Assembly: GCF_035994185.1 (NCBI RefSeq)
Contig: NZ_CP108538.1
Coordinates: forward strand, 6,823,501 to 6,887,500
Source: Streptomyces sp. NBC_01217
GTDB lineage: Bacteria; Actinomycetota; Actinomycetes; Streptomycetales; Streptomycetaceae
Length of the DNA: 64,000 bases
Direction of reading: 5' to 3'
Shown one piece after another: positions 9,484-17,747 of the stretch. Positions within the stretch are counted from its first letter, which is position 1, and the number at the start of each line of letters is the position of its first letter. The notes beneath the pieces are model-generated. The model made no database searches and was not told the origin of the DNA. It saw only the letters and a list, made by a program, of their open reading frames with translations. The position numbers were made by a program, and so were the translations under genes.

Positions 9484-9574
9484 GCCCTGCCTGCCACTCT
9501 CCGCCGATTGACCGGCGACGGACCAGCGCCGGCGCGCAGGGCCTCGGCGCGAAGCGGGTATGACCGTTTTCTGA

Positions 9575-9778
9575 TCATGGAATGTCCAGGATTCGCAGTG
9601 GCCGGGTGGCGTCGCGGGCGTTTTGCCTGAGGGCGGCGGCGATGCCGTGGCGGCCGGCGAGGCGGAGGGCTCCGATGGCGAGGTTGCGCCAGGTGGCCAT
9701 GGCGCGGGGCGCGTTGCCCGTCCGAAGCTGTGAGGCGTCCTCGGCGAAGGTGGTGTCTCTGACGTGGTGCAGGAGGTT
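9575..9778 (-). pseudogene. ISAs1-family transposase, 3' exon
   Basis: C-terminal exon of the transposase. It reads [37 protein letters not shown], then [15 protein letters not shown] and stop. It begins at AAC (9778-9776), right after the intron's GTAC end. Joined to the 5' exon ending RGHWSVE, it restores the family motif ([15 protein letters not shown]), which is how the intron's 3' boundary was set. Confidence 0.8.
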
Positions 9779-9842
9779 GTACGAGTCGGCCAGGGGCGCG
9801 TTTCCGTCGTTTCTGGCGGGCGTTTCCCCTGGCCGCTCGTCC

Positions 9843-9876
9843 GAACCCGGCGTGCCAGTTACCCGGCACCGGGCTC
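9843..9876 (-). ncRNA. Group II intron domain V hairpin
   Basis: A 34-nt hairpin on the intron strand, beginning GAGCCCGGTGCC and ending CACGCCGGGTTC. It has the length and base-paired layout of domain V, including the AGC of the catalytic triad near its 5' side. It lies just upstream of the domain VI stem (about 9790-9835, arms GGCCAGGGG and CCCCTGGCC), as expected at an intron's 3' end. Confidence 0.85.
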
Positions 9877-9888
9877 TCCACGAGTCCC

Positions 9889-11358
9889 TCAGGTGGTGGT
9901 GTGGGCTGGTCGTGCGGACCACGGGGTGGGGATGGTGTTGCCCCGGTAGCGGTATCGCCGGATGGGTACCTTCGCGGGGTTGAACAGTTCCACGCCGTCG
10001 GCGGTGAAGCCCCACCGGTTGTGGGGGCTGCCGTAGGTGCGGGTGACCCATCTCCAGTGCCGGCGCCGGTGGCGTCGGCGGAGCCACTTCCACACACGGT
10101 GCCACAGGTAGTGTTCCAGCTCACTGAAAGTGATCTTGGATGCGCCGTGGCGGAAGTAGGTGGTCCAGCCCCGGAGTCTCTGCCCCAGGAGGGTGAAGAC
10201 TGTGCCGGGGTCCATGTTCATTGTCTGCCGTCCGGTCAGTTCCTTGACCCGGGACCTGACCGACGTGACGGCCTTGTCGCTGGGATAGGTGTAGACCATG
10301 CGACGGTTCGAGCCCCGCTGGGTGTGGCGCTGGATGTGCCAGCCCAGGAAGTCGAAACCCTCGTCGATATGGACGGTTCGGGTCTTGTCCTCGGCCAGAC
10401 GCAGCCCGATGGTGGCGGCAACGCCTGTGACTTCGTCGCGGAGTGCTTCAGCGTGCTCCCGGGTGCCGAACACCATAACGGCGAGGTCGTCGGCGTACCG
10501 GACCAGCCGGTAAGTCGCTCCCCCTTCGCGGCGGTGGCGGCGCCGGTGCCATTCCTTGGAAAGGCTTCGTCGCTTCGCGTCGAAGTGCTCGTCGATCACG
10601 CCCAGGGCGATGTTCGCGAGCAACGGGGACAGGATCCCGCCTTGCGGCGTCCCCGACACGGTCTCCCGCAGGGTGTCCTCCCCGGTCAGGATCCCTGCGT
10701 GCAGGAAGGACTTGACCAGCCGTAGGACTCGCCTGTCGCCGATACGCTGACGCACCCGGTCCATGAGGGCCGTGTGGTCGATCTCGTCGAAGCAGGCGGC
10801 GATGTCGGTCTCGAACACCCACACATAGCCCGAGCGGGCGTGGTGGATGATGTCCTCGATCGCGTCCTGTGCTCGCCTGCCGGGCCTGAACCCGTAACTG
10901 GACGAGCTGAATCCGGGCTCGAAGATCGGTTCGAGCACCAGTTTCAGGCTGGCCTGCACCACGCGGTCTCGCGCGGTCGGGATGCCCAGACGGCGCATCT
11001 TCCCGTTGGATTTCGGGATCATGCGTTCGGCCACGGGCAGGGGGACGAACGTCCGCGCCTTCAGGTCCGCGCGGATCTGGTCGAGGAACCCGAGCACACC
11101 GTGCTCGGACGCCTCGATCCCGGGAGCGGTCCAGCCGTCGATCCCGGCTGTCCGCGCTCCTTTGTTCGTCCTGGCCCGGCGCCATGCTTCGAGCAGGAAC
11201 GCCGGGTCTGCCACAAGGTTGAACAGATCGTCGAACACGCGGCCAGGGTCGGCCACCGCCCGATCGTGCAGCTTGGACTGAATCCGCAGTACCCGCGAGG
11301 CCACCGCATACGCGGCGGCCTCGGGAACGCCGGGGTTCCCCGGCGTATCTCCCGCCAT
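9889..11358 (-). CDS. Group II intron reverse transcriptase/maturase
   Basis: 489-residue intron-encoded protein that supports splicing and retrotransposition. RT blocks are visible in order: [80 protein letters not shown] and the catalytic [15 protein letters not shown]. The C-terminal maturase region holds [10 protein letters not shown] and [11 protein letters not shown], ending in a basic stretch. No HNH/endonuclease motif is evident at the C-terminus, so an endonuclease-lacking type is likely. The ATG at 11358 is preceded by GAGGA about nine bases upstream. The ORF sits inside the intron with about 590 nt of ribozyme sequence before it. Confidence 0.92.
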   Translation of the reverse strand: MAGDTPGNPGVPEAAAYAVASRVLRIQSKLHDRAVADPGRVFDDLFNLVADPAFLLEAWRRARTNKGARTAGIDGWTAPGIEASEHGVLGFLDQIRADLKARTFVPLPVAERMIPKSNGKMRRLGIPTARDRVVQASLKLVLEPIFEPGFSSSSYGFRPGRRAQDAIEDIIHHARSGYVWVFETDIAACFDEIDHTALMDRVRQRIGDRRVLRLVKSFLHAGILTGEDTLRETVSGTPQGGILSPLLANIALGVIDEHFDAKRRSLSKEWHRRRHRREGGATYRLVRYADDLAVMVFGTREHAEALRDEVTGVAATIGLRLAEDKTRTVHIDEGFDFLGWHIQRHTQRGSNRRMVYTYPSDKAVTSVRSRVKELTGRQTMNMDPGTVFTLLGQRLRGWTTYFRHGASKITFSELEHYLWHRVWKWLRRRHRRRHWRWVTRTYGSPHNRWGFTADGVELFNPAKVPIRRYRYRGNTIPTPWSARPAHTTT

Positions 11359-11949
11359 TTCCTCTCCTCATCTACGTGACTCGCTGCGGTCCTTCCCCAT
11401 GCGGACGGCGTTACCGTCCTCGGAGTACTACGACCGCTCCGCCCCACACAGGGCCCGACAGCGGACAGCGCGCCTGCCACCCATCCCCCGGCTGGGGAGC
11501 GGGGAGGGCAGACCCTGCATGGTTCCCATGTTCACTTTGTCCCGGTTCTCACGGGAGGGACCCGGCTATACCCCGGCGGTCTTCGTCACGCCCGCAGACA
11601 CACGTGACGACCTGTCCACCGCAGCCGGTTGCCGCGAAGGACGGAAGCCTGCTTGTCGAAACAGCCCGGCTCGCACCGCACTCCCGCCCCATATCCACCA
11701 GGTTTGAGAGCGGTTCTGGCTAACGAGGCGTCAAGCACCGGTTCCTCTCGTATCCCTTCGTGAGTCGCTGGCCGGGCCCGCACGGTCTGGTAGTACCCGC
11801 ACGACCCGACGGTGTCAGGGCCGCTTGCCACCGCCACACCCACGCTTCCTACGGCATGACGGCTGCCCTCTGCTTCACCCGGCTGCTGCGACAGCCAGGC
11901 GCCGGGGGTCTCTCACCCCCGTCCGGAAACAAAGCGCCTCATGGCGCAC

Positions 11950-12936
11950 TTCGACCGACCAGTGCCCACGGATCAAGGAGGCGAGCTGGGCGGGGGTGGC
12001 CTGTTCGGCAGTCAGGCTGGTGACCGCGTGCACCGTCTTGATGCTGATCTTCCCGGTCTTGCGGTTCACCCGGCGGCGCTTGAGCTCGATGGCCTGGGCA
12101 GCCCCGGGAAAGAGCAGTCCGGCGACGGTGCAGACCTTGAGCCGCCGGATCTCGCCTCGGCCGTGCCCCTTCTCGGTGGTGCGGTTCTGCAGCGGAATCT
12201 GCTTCCAGGGAAGGGACTTCATCTGCTTGCGGAGCTTCTTCTGGTTGCCCTTGACGATCACGATGTAGTGGGCTTCCCGGCTGATCAGGTACTCGGCGTG
12301 TTCGCGCTGAGTGTGCATTGCGTCGCTGGTCACGACCGCTCCAACCAGCTCGATGCCGTCGAGCAGGGGCTGGAAGCAGGTGATCTCGTTCGTCTTGGTC
12401 TCGACGTCGACCTGCCCCAGGACGACAGCGGTCGTGTGGTCGACGGCCGCCAACAGGTGGATCTTCCGGCCGTGCGCGCGGGCGGCACCGCGAAGGGACT
12501 TGCCGTCTACCGCGATCGCTCGCAGCATCGTCCCGCCGGCCTGCGGACGCCGCGCGGCCAGCCAGCAGCCGACGGCATGGTCCAATACATCGCCGTCGAT
12601 CAGGGTCAGCACTCGGCGGATCGTGGTCTCGCATGGCGCCTGGTGACGGCCTGTGAACGGATCACGGCGGGCACCGAGCCGGGCGAGCACCGGCTGAGGG
12701 GCGTCGGCGGCTCACTCGCTGATCGCCAGCAGCGAGGTCGCACCGGTCAGCACAGCGGCGGCGCAGAGGGCGAGCACTCCGACCAGCGGATGCAGCCGGC
12801 CCCGTGGATCACGAGGATCGGGCACCGTCGCGAGGCAGGCCAGCAGGCCGGGACACTCCTGGAGCAGCAGAGGCGAGACCGGGGTGAGCTGGTCACGTGC
12901 GGCGGGCGTGGGGGATGATTCAGCAGCGGCAGGCAC
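11950..12936 (-). pseudogene. ISAs1-family transposase, 5' exon with nonsense codon
   Basis: 5' exon of the transposase. The N-terminus contains VPDPRDPRGRLHPLVGVL and ALCAAAVLTGATSLLAISE. An in-frame TGA (12714-12712) then stands where the family has Trp (AISEW), and the frame continues [18 protein letters not shown]. The core motifs [21 protein letters not shown] and [13 protein letters not shown] follow, up to [11 protein letters not shown] at the intron boundary. A single TGG-to-TGA change would explain the break. Both halves share one reading frame, so only the stop and the intron separate this from a normal transposase. Confidence 0.82.
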
Positions 12937-13082
12937 GGTCTTCCAGCAAGATCATGGGACGTAGACACTCACATGATCGCTGGTGACCGTGCCTGCCGTA
13001 TGTCGTCACCCACCCCACCAGAACGGCCACTTCGGACGAACCCGATCAAGGTGTCTTCACGCCGAGGCCCTGCGCCGGCGCG

Positions 13083-13481
13083 CCGTATCTTTCGGCCAAA
13101 TCTCGTAACAAGCTCTGAGCCAGAGGTCCGACTTCCCGGGGTTCCGCACCCCCGTGGCGCCACAAACGCACAACTGACAAGTGGTACGTCTGCACCTCAA
13201 TCGCCGCTCCGAGGGGCAGCGATTACCCCCGCGTTTCGCCGTGTAAACACCCTCTGACGCACATCCTCTTATGGCCGCACACCACCTTTGACGTGCACTG
13301 CGGCGACATGTCCAACTTCGACATCCGCACAGGTGGGGGGCGCAATAACTCCACATACCCCAAGCACGTTCACATAGGCTGCGCCTGCCTCTCCGACGCC
13401 CGGAGCGGCACAGATGCAAAAGAACGAACACGGCCATCCGGGCCGCGATCGTTCGGCACGAAGAAGAGAACGTCTGGGGTG
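13083..13481. other. Intergenic region upstream of DUF2690-type gene
   Basis: Almost 400 bases between the end of the ISAs1 element and the chosen start of the secreted-protein operon. An open frame runs through part of it (from 13293), but it lacks a convincing start and precedes the signal peptide. It is more likely leader and promoter DNA. No clear terminator, RNA or repeat was recognised. Confidence 0.4.
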
Positions 13482-14039
13482 ATGTGTGTGCATGGCATAC
13501 GTAGATGGGGGCCGACGACGGCAGCACTGGCGCTGCTGGCGGGGGTCTTTCAGGGAATCCAAGCGTCCCCGGCGGCAGCAGAATTCGACTGCTTTCGAGC
13601 CACATGTTCGGGAAAAGACCCCATCGAGATGGGGTGTGACGAGGACGCCGAGATTCTTCAGCAGGTGACCACGGCGGACGAGTCGGTCTCGGTGCGGCTT
13701 CTATGGTCGCCGATGTGTCAGGGAGTATGGGCAAAAGTCTCACGCGATCTCGACGCATCGCCCGACAATGTGTACCTGACACTGTGGACGACACGCGATC
13801 CCGACGGCGGCGTCCAGGCCGGCGACACTGCGGGCCGTCTCGGCGACGGTGTGGCAGGCGCCTACACCAAGATGCAGAACTGGAAGAAGACGACGGCGAA
13901 GGCGTGCTGGAACGACGTCAATGCCACGTTCGACCCCGAACCGACGAGGTACGTCATCCAGGACCCCAACAAATCCAATGACTGGCCGGTCGATGCGAGC
14001 CTCACGGTCATGCACGGCAGATGCACGGACTGGATGTAA
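13482..14039 (+). CDS. Secreted DUF2690-type (YjfA-like) protein
   Basis: Exported 185-residue protein. The start at 13482 was chosen because it places a signal peptide (MCVHGIRRWGPTTAALAL then LAGVFQGIQASPAAAEFD) directly at the N-terminus; the open frame itself goes back to 13293. The mature part begins CFRATCSGKDPIEMGCDEDA and contains SVRLLWSPMCQGVWAKV. This is the Cys-rich pattern of DUF2690 (CxGxxP...C..DA...LxxSxxCxAxWA), a family without established function in actinomycetes. It is first in a tight unit: the SLT-like gene begins 8 bases after its stop. Confidence 0.7.
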   Translation: MCVHGIRRWGPTTAALALLAGVFQGIQASPAAAEFDCFRATCSGKDPIEMGCDEDAEILQQVTTADESVSVRLLWSPMCQGVWAKVSRDLDASPDNVYLTLWTTRDPDGGVQAGDTAGRLGDGVAGAYTKMQNWKKTTAKACWNDVNATFDPEPTRYVIQDPNKSNDWPVDASLTVMHGRCTDWM

Positions 14040-14047
14040 GGAGCATC

Positions 14048-17035
14048 ATGCGAAAAAGACGTCTCATACGCTATTTGTCCATGAACCCGCTGGTCATCAT
14101 GAGCGTGGTGGCGGCATCCGCCGCGCTGGTTCCGATGGCTTCCGCAGATACCACACCGGCCCCTGCCGCTACGGAGAGCACATCCCGCCTGTTCTCCGCG
14201 CCCAGCAAGGACCTGGGGGCGGACTACACCTCTTCGGCGGACGAGATCGTGCGGGCCACCGGCGACGCCGAGGGTCTGCACATCCTCGCGGCGCGGGAGA
14301 GCGACGGGTTCTCCTTCTACGAGATCGCCCGTCTCAAGCGTAAGGAACTGTCCGACGTCGGCCCGTGGACGGGCTACGTCTGCACCACGGGTTCAGGGAA
14401 CTACGCGGCGGCGGTCTACGCACCGTCGGTCTGGTCCAACAAGGCCGGTGCCTACGCGAGCGGCGCTTTCGCCGCGGTGATCCGTCTTTCCGACGGCAAG
14501 GTCACCGAGGTTCCCGACCGGGTGCAGTTGGCCTACTTCACGCCGGGCTGTGGCGCGGGCGACGAGGTGGCGTTCACCTCCAGTTCGGCCACGGACGCGT
14601 CGGTCGGCTCGACAACGGTGATCTCGGTCGACGCGGCCACCGGATCGGTGTCCTCCCGCCGCACCGTCGACGGCTACCTGACGCACGTCACGCCCACGCA
14701 GAAGGGCACCGTCGGCGTCCTCGCCGGCAACCTCGTCGACTTGAAGGACAACGGGAAGACGAAGCTGTCCGCCCGCAAGCTCTCCAAGGTACCCGGCCCG
14801 ATGTTCGCGCTGGCCGCCTCGAAGAACGGCGCCGTGGACGTCGGCACGGTCGAGGGCGGGAGCAGCGTCATCTCCCGCTTCGACGGCAAGGCCTTCACCG
14901 AGCTGGGCCGGGCTCCGAAGGGCAAGGTGAAGCTCCTCCCCGTGGCCAATGGCGACGTGGTCGTCGGTGACGTGAAGGGAATCGACACCGGCAAGGCCCC
15001 GGGACTCGCCAAGCACGCGGTGGACGGCCGTGTGGCCGGGATCTCGCGTCTCGGTCACCTGGTGACCCACTCGGTGTTCTCCGAGCAGATGAAGGGCATA
15101 GCCGAGGGCGTCGGCTCGTCCCAGGCCAAGGGCGCCGGAACGCTGACCGTCAAGGCGACCGCTCTGAAGACGGGTGCGAAGGCCACCAAGCTCGTGGACG
15201 CCGACCGCAAGCGGCCGAAGTCGGACGCGTCGCTGCCGATGGGCCCGACCGCGTTCGCCATGTCCGATGACGACGATCCTCCCAACTGCGGTGAGGGCGG
15301 GCCGGAAACCCAGTGCCTGTCCGGGGCAGGTGCGGCCGTCCACGGCAAGATCGAGAGGATGGAGACCCCCTGCATCGTCAAGCGCAACGACCCCAAGCGT
15401 CAGGCTCTCCAGGCCAGCGCCAACCAGGTCGAGTGGGCTGTCGATCAGGCTGTTCACGGCAAGCTGACGATCTCGCGTCCGGCGGACTGGCACGACACCG
15501 GCCTTGGCGCCTACACCCCGCAGGGTCTGTTCCCCAAGCCGGAGCTGACCGGCGGAGGCGAGATTCCCGCGCAGGTCATGCTGGGCATCCTCGCCCAGGA
15601 GTCCAACTTCAAGCAGGCGTCCTGGCACTCCATGAACGGTGACTCGGGCAACGTCACCAGGTCCGACTGGCTCGGGAACGGGAACGGCATCCACGGCTAT
15701 CCCGACGCGACCGCGTCCGACTGCGGCTACGGCATCGCCCAGGTCACAACCGGAATGGACGCGGCGTACCCCGATCCGCTGGACACCCTGCACGCGGGCG
15801 CCGTCACCACGGACTACGCGGCGAACATCGCAGCGGGTCTGCGCATCCTGGGCGAGAAGTGGAACCAGCTCAAGGACCTGGGCATGAATGCCAACAGTGG
15901 CAGCCCGGCCTACATCGAGAACTGGTACATGGCGCTGTGGGGCTACAACTCCGGCGTATACACCGTCGGTACCAACGCCGGCCTGGGTTTCTTCAACAAC
16001 CCGATCAACCCGAGCTACCCGGCGGACCGGGAGGCGTTCCTGCGTTACGACTATAACGACGCCTCCCGCCCCGGCGAGTGGAACTACCCGGAGAAGATCC
16101 TCGGCTGGGCGGAAGTCCCGCAGCTGACCTGGAACAGCGAAGAGTCCTACGTCAGACCCGACATGCCGTTGAGCGACCTCACGACTCCCCCGTACGGCCT
16201 GTTCTGCGACGCGTCCAATGCGTGCGACCCGGCCGCGGCGGACCCGTGCCCGAGCTGGAACAATCTGTGCTACTGGGGCAAGAGCGTGGAATGGATAGGC
16301 TCGCAGAGCACCAGCAACTCCAGCACCGAGAATCTCCGCTACTCGCTCGGCTCGTCGGAACCCGAGCTCCAGAGCAAGTACGACCACGGGCCGTGCATCG
16401 ACCATCCGAGCGTCTATACCGATGCCATCATCATCGATGATCTCGGAGAGCACGAGGACACCTACGGTTGCGGCGACTTCGAGGGGGCCTGGGACGGCAA
16501 GTTCACCCTCCAGGTCGGTGACAACTTCACCATGCAAAGGGATGACAGCTCCTACCGCGCAACCCCCTACATCGCCAACATCGACCTGCACCAGCTCGGC
16601 GCCGGGTACGACCACCACGTGTACTTCACGCACAGCTACGACTACGGGGAGATCTTCCACAAGGTCACCGGCCGGTGGCAGATCAACCCGAAGCTGCTTC
16701 CTTCCGGAGACCAGCCCGGCAATCGCTACAAGGTCTATGTCCACCTGCCCAGCCATGGCGCCGAAGCGGCCATCGGGTACGACTTCATCCCGGGCGAGAA
16801 CTCGGCCGGCGCCAAGCCCGACCACTGCAGCATCAACCAGGGAACACGCAGTGCGGGCCAGGAAACCTGGTTCGAGATGGGCACCTTCACCTTCTGGAAG
16901 GGTGGCCGGATCGAGCTGGACAACATCCAGAAGGGCGCAACCGGAGACGACAACGTGGTGTTCGACGCGGTCGCCTTCGCTCCGGCCCTCTACGCCGACC
17001 CCGGCGTGTGCAGTCTCAACGACGGTGGCCTGTGA
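14048..17035 (+). CDS. Secreted SLT-like protein with golvesin/CBD-like C-terminus
   Basis: A 995-residue exported protein, likely cutting or binding peptidoglycan. Start 14048 is supported by AAGGAG five bases upstream and the signal peptide that follows (cleavage near PMASA-DTT). Residues about 40-380 look like repeated beta segments. A lysozyme-like SLT region spans roughly 480-690: MLGILAQESNFKQAS carries the likely catalytic Glu, followed by DCGYGIAQVTTGMD and MALWGYNSGVYTVG. The last 230 residues resemble the golvesin/Xly CBD-like domain (VYVHLPSHGAEAAIGYDF and GTFTFWKGGRIELDNI). It is paralogous to the truncated gene at 1-2572. Its stop overlaps the next gene in TGATG. Confidence 0.82.
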   Translation: MRKRRLIRYLSMNPLVIMSVVAASAALVPMASADTTPAPAATESTSRLFSAPSKDLGADYTSSADEIVRATGDAEGLHILAARESDGFSFYEIARLKRKELSDVGPWTGYVCTTGSGNYAAAVYAPSVWSNKAGAYASGAFAAVIRLSDGKVTEVPDRVQLAYFTPGCGAGDEVAFTSSSATDASVGSTTVISVDAATGSVSSRRTVDGYLTHVTPTQKGTVGVLAGNLVDLKDNGKTKLSARKLSKVPGPMFALAASKNGAVDVGTVEGGSSVISRFDGKAFTELGRAPKGKVKLLPVANGDVVVGDVKGIDTGKAPGLAKHAVDGRVAGISRLGHLVTHSVFSEQMKGIAEGVGSSQAKGAGTLTVKATALKTGAKATKLVDADRKRPKSDASLPMGPTAFAMSDDDDPPNCGEGGPETQCLSGAGAAVHGKIERMETPCIVKRNDPKRQALQASANQVEWAVDQAVHGKLTISRPADWHDTGLGAYTPQGLFPKPELTGGGEIPAQVMLGILAQESNFKQASWHSMNGDSGNVTRSDWLGNGNGIHGYPDATASDCGYGIAQVTTGMDAAYPDPLDTLHAGAVTTDYAANIAAGLRILGEKWNQLKDLGMNANSGSPAYIENWYMALWGYNSGVYTVGTNAGLGFFNNPINPSYPADREAFLRYDYNDASRPGEWNYPEKILGWAEVPQLTWNSEESYVRPDMPLSDLTTPPYGLFCDASNACDPAAADPCPSWNNLCYWGKSVEWIGSQSTSNSSTENLRYSLGSSEPELQSKYDHGPCIDHPSVYTDAIIIDDLGEHEDTYGCGDFEGAWDGKFTLQVGDNFTMQRDDSSYRATPYIANIDLHQLGAGYDHHVYFTHSYDYGEIFHKVTGRWQINPKLLPSGDQPGNRYKVYVHLPSHGAEAAIGYDFIPGENSAGAKPDHCSINQGTRSAGQETWFEMGTFTFWKGGRIELDNIQKGATGDDNVVFDAVAFAPALYADPGVCSLNDGGL

Positions 17036-17730
17036 TGCGCACCGCCCTCCGCGTTCCCGTCGTGCTGATGGCTGTCGTCATCGGCGCGGCGGGAGCCGCC
17101 TCCTGTAGCCGGAGCACCCCCGAAACGACGGCGTCCGAGCATCCGAAGGCCGCAGCGCCCAAGGCTGAGTCCGAGCCGTCCGGAACGCCGACTGCGCCGC
17201 CTGCCACCGAGCTGCCGAAGCACGCGGTAGCAGGCGACGAGCGGCCCAGCCTCGCCGCGGGGAGCACGATGGCCGCCGGATACACCGGGAAGGACTTTCT
17301 CGCCCGGCTCGCGAAGGACTGGAAGCTGAAGCTGGACAAGCCCGTCGATCAGGAAATGCCCGACGGGAAGAAGAGAACGTACATCCACGGGCGCGGCGGA
17401 AGCGGAATGACGGTTTCGGCCGGATTCGCCGACCACGAAAACATGTCGTCTCTTTTGTGCAGGACCAGCCCGAATCAGTCCGACGACCTTGGCCTCCTCG
17501 CGGCCTGCACCAAGCTGGACGTGGCGGGAATCGACCACGGCAAGGCGTCTTCATGGCTCGAACAGGCCAAGAAGGAAACCGACTCCTTGTATAAGAAGAA
17601 GGTTGCCGAGACCAAGAACAAGAAGGAGTACGTCGTCAGCGGAGTATTCACCTCGGGGCCCGTGTTGATGGTTCTGCACCGGACATACGAAAGGTACTCG
17701 CTGCGAATCCTCGGAGTCGCGGCGGCATAG
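17035..17730 (+). CDS. Putative lipoprotein
   Basis: 231-residue lipoprotein of unknown function. It has a short basic N-terminus and hydrophobic stretch, then GAAGAASCS with the lipid-attachment Cys. An Ala/Pro/Thr-rich tether and a globular part follow (YTGKDFLARLAKDWKLKL, two Cys residues, a Lys-rich helix KKETDSLYKKKVAETKNK). Its ATG overlaps the stop of the SLT-like gene by one base, so it is probably made in fixed ratio with that protein. The layout parallels the lipoprotein accompanying the paralogous SLT gene at the left edge. Confidence 0.72.
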   Translation: MRTALRVPVVLMAVVIGAAGAASCSRSTPETTASEHPKAAAPKAESEPSGTPTAPPATELPKHAVAGDERPSLAAGSTMAAGYTGKDFLARLAKDWKLKLDKPVDQEMPDGKKRTYIHGRGGSGMTVSAGFADHENMSSLLCRTSPNQSDDLGLLAACTKLDVAGIDHGKASSWLEQAKKETDSLYKKKVAETKNKKEYVVSGVFTSGPVLMVLHRTYERYSLRILGVAAA

Positions 17731-17747
17731 CAAGCGAACGATCGGAC

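Larger units (their letters stand above)
9779..11949 (-). mobile_element. Group II intron (2171 bp) within ISAs1 transposase
   Basis: The 5' end is GTGCGCC at 11949, immediately after the Glu codon of the 5' exon. The 3' end is ...GACTCGTAC at 9779, immediately before the Asn codon of the 3' exon. Between them are a long 5' ribozyme region (11359-11949), a reverse transcriptase/maturase ORF (9889-11358), a 34-nt domain V and a domain VI hairpin. A TTCGAC on the intron strand (11660-11655), about 290 nt from the 5' end, could pair as EBS1 with the last six exon bases GTCGAA. The intron appears structurally complete. It is possibly still able to splice, though the host gene carries a stop codon. 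Confidence 0.9.
9537..13072 (-). mobile_element. ISAs1-family element carrying a group II intron
   Basis: Ends are CAGGGCCTCGGCGCGAAG at 9537-9554 and its near-inverse CTTCACGCCGAGGCCCTG at 13055-13072. A perfect 10-bp direct repeat, CGCCGGCGCG, flanks them (9527-9536 and 13073-13082), a duplication length typical of this family. Without the 2171-bp intron the element is 1365 bp, the usual ISAs1 size. The transposase is split by the intron and also has an in-frame TGA. Confidence 0.88.

Noticed and set aside
14393..16825. 810-residue minus-strand open frame opposite the SLT-like gene
   Set aside because: Its composition (Val/Gly/Arg/Asp-rich, no domain) is typical of antisense frames of GC-rich genes, and the plus-strand gene has a signal peptide and SLT motifs.
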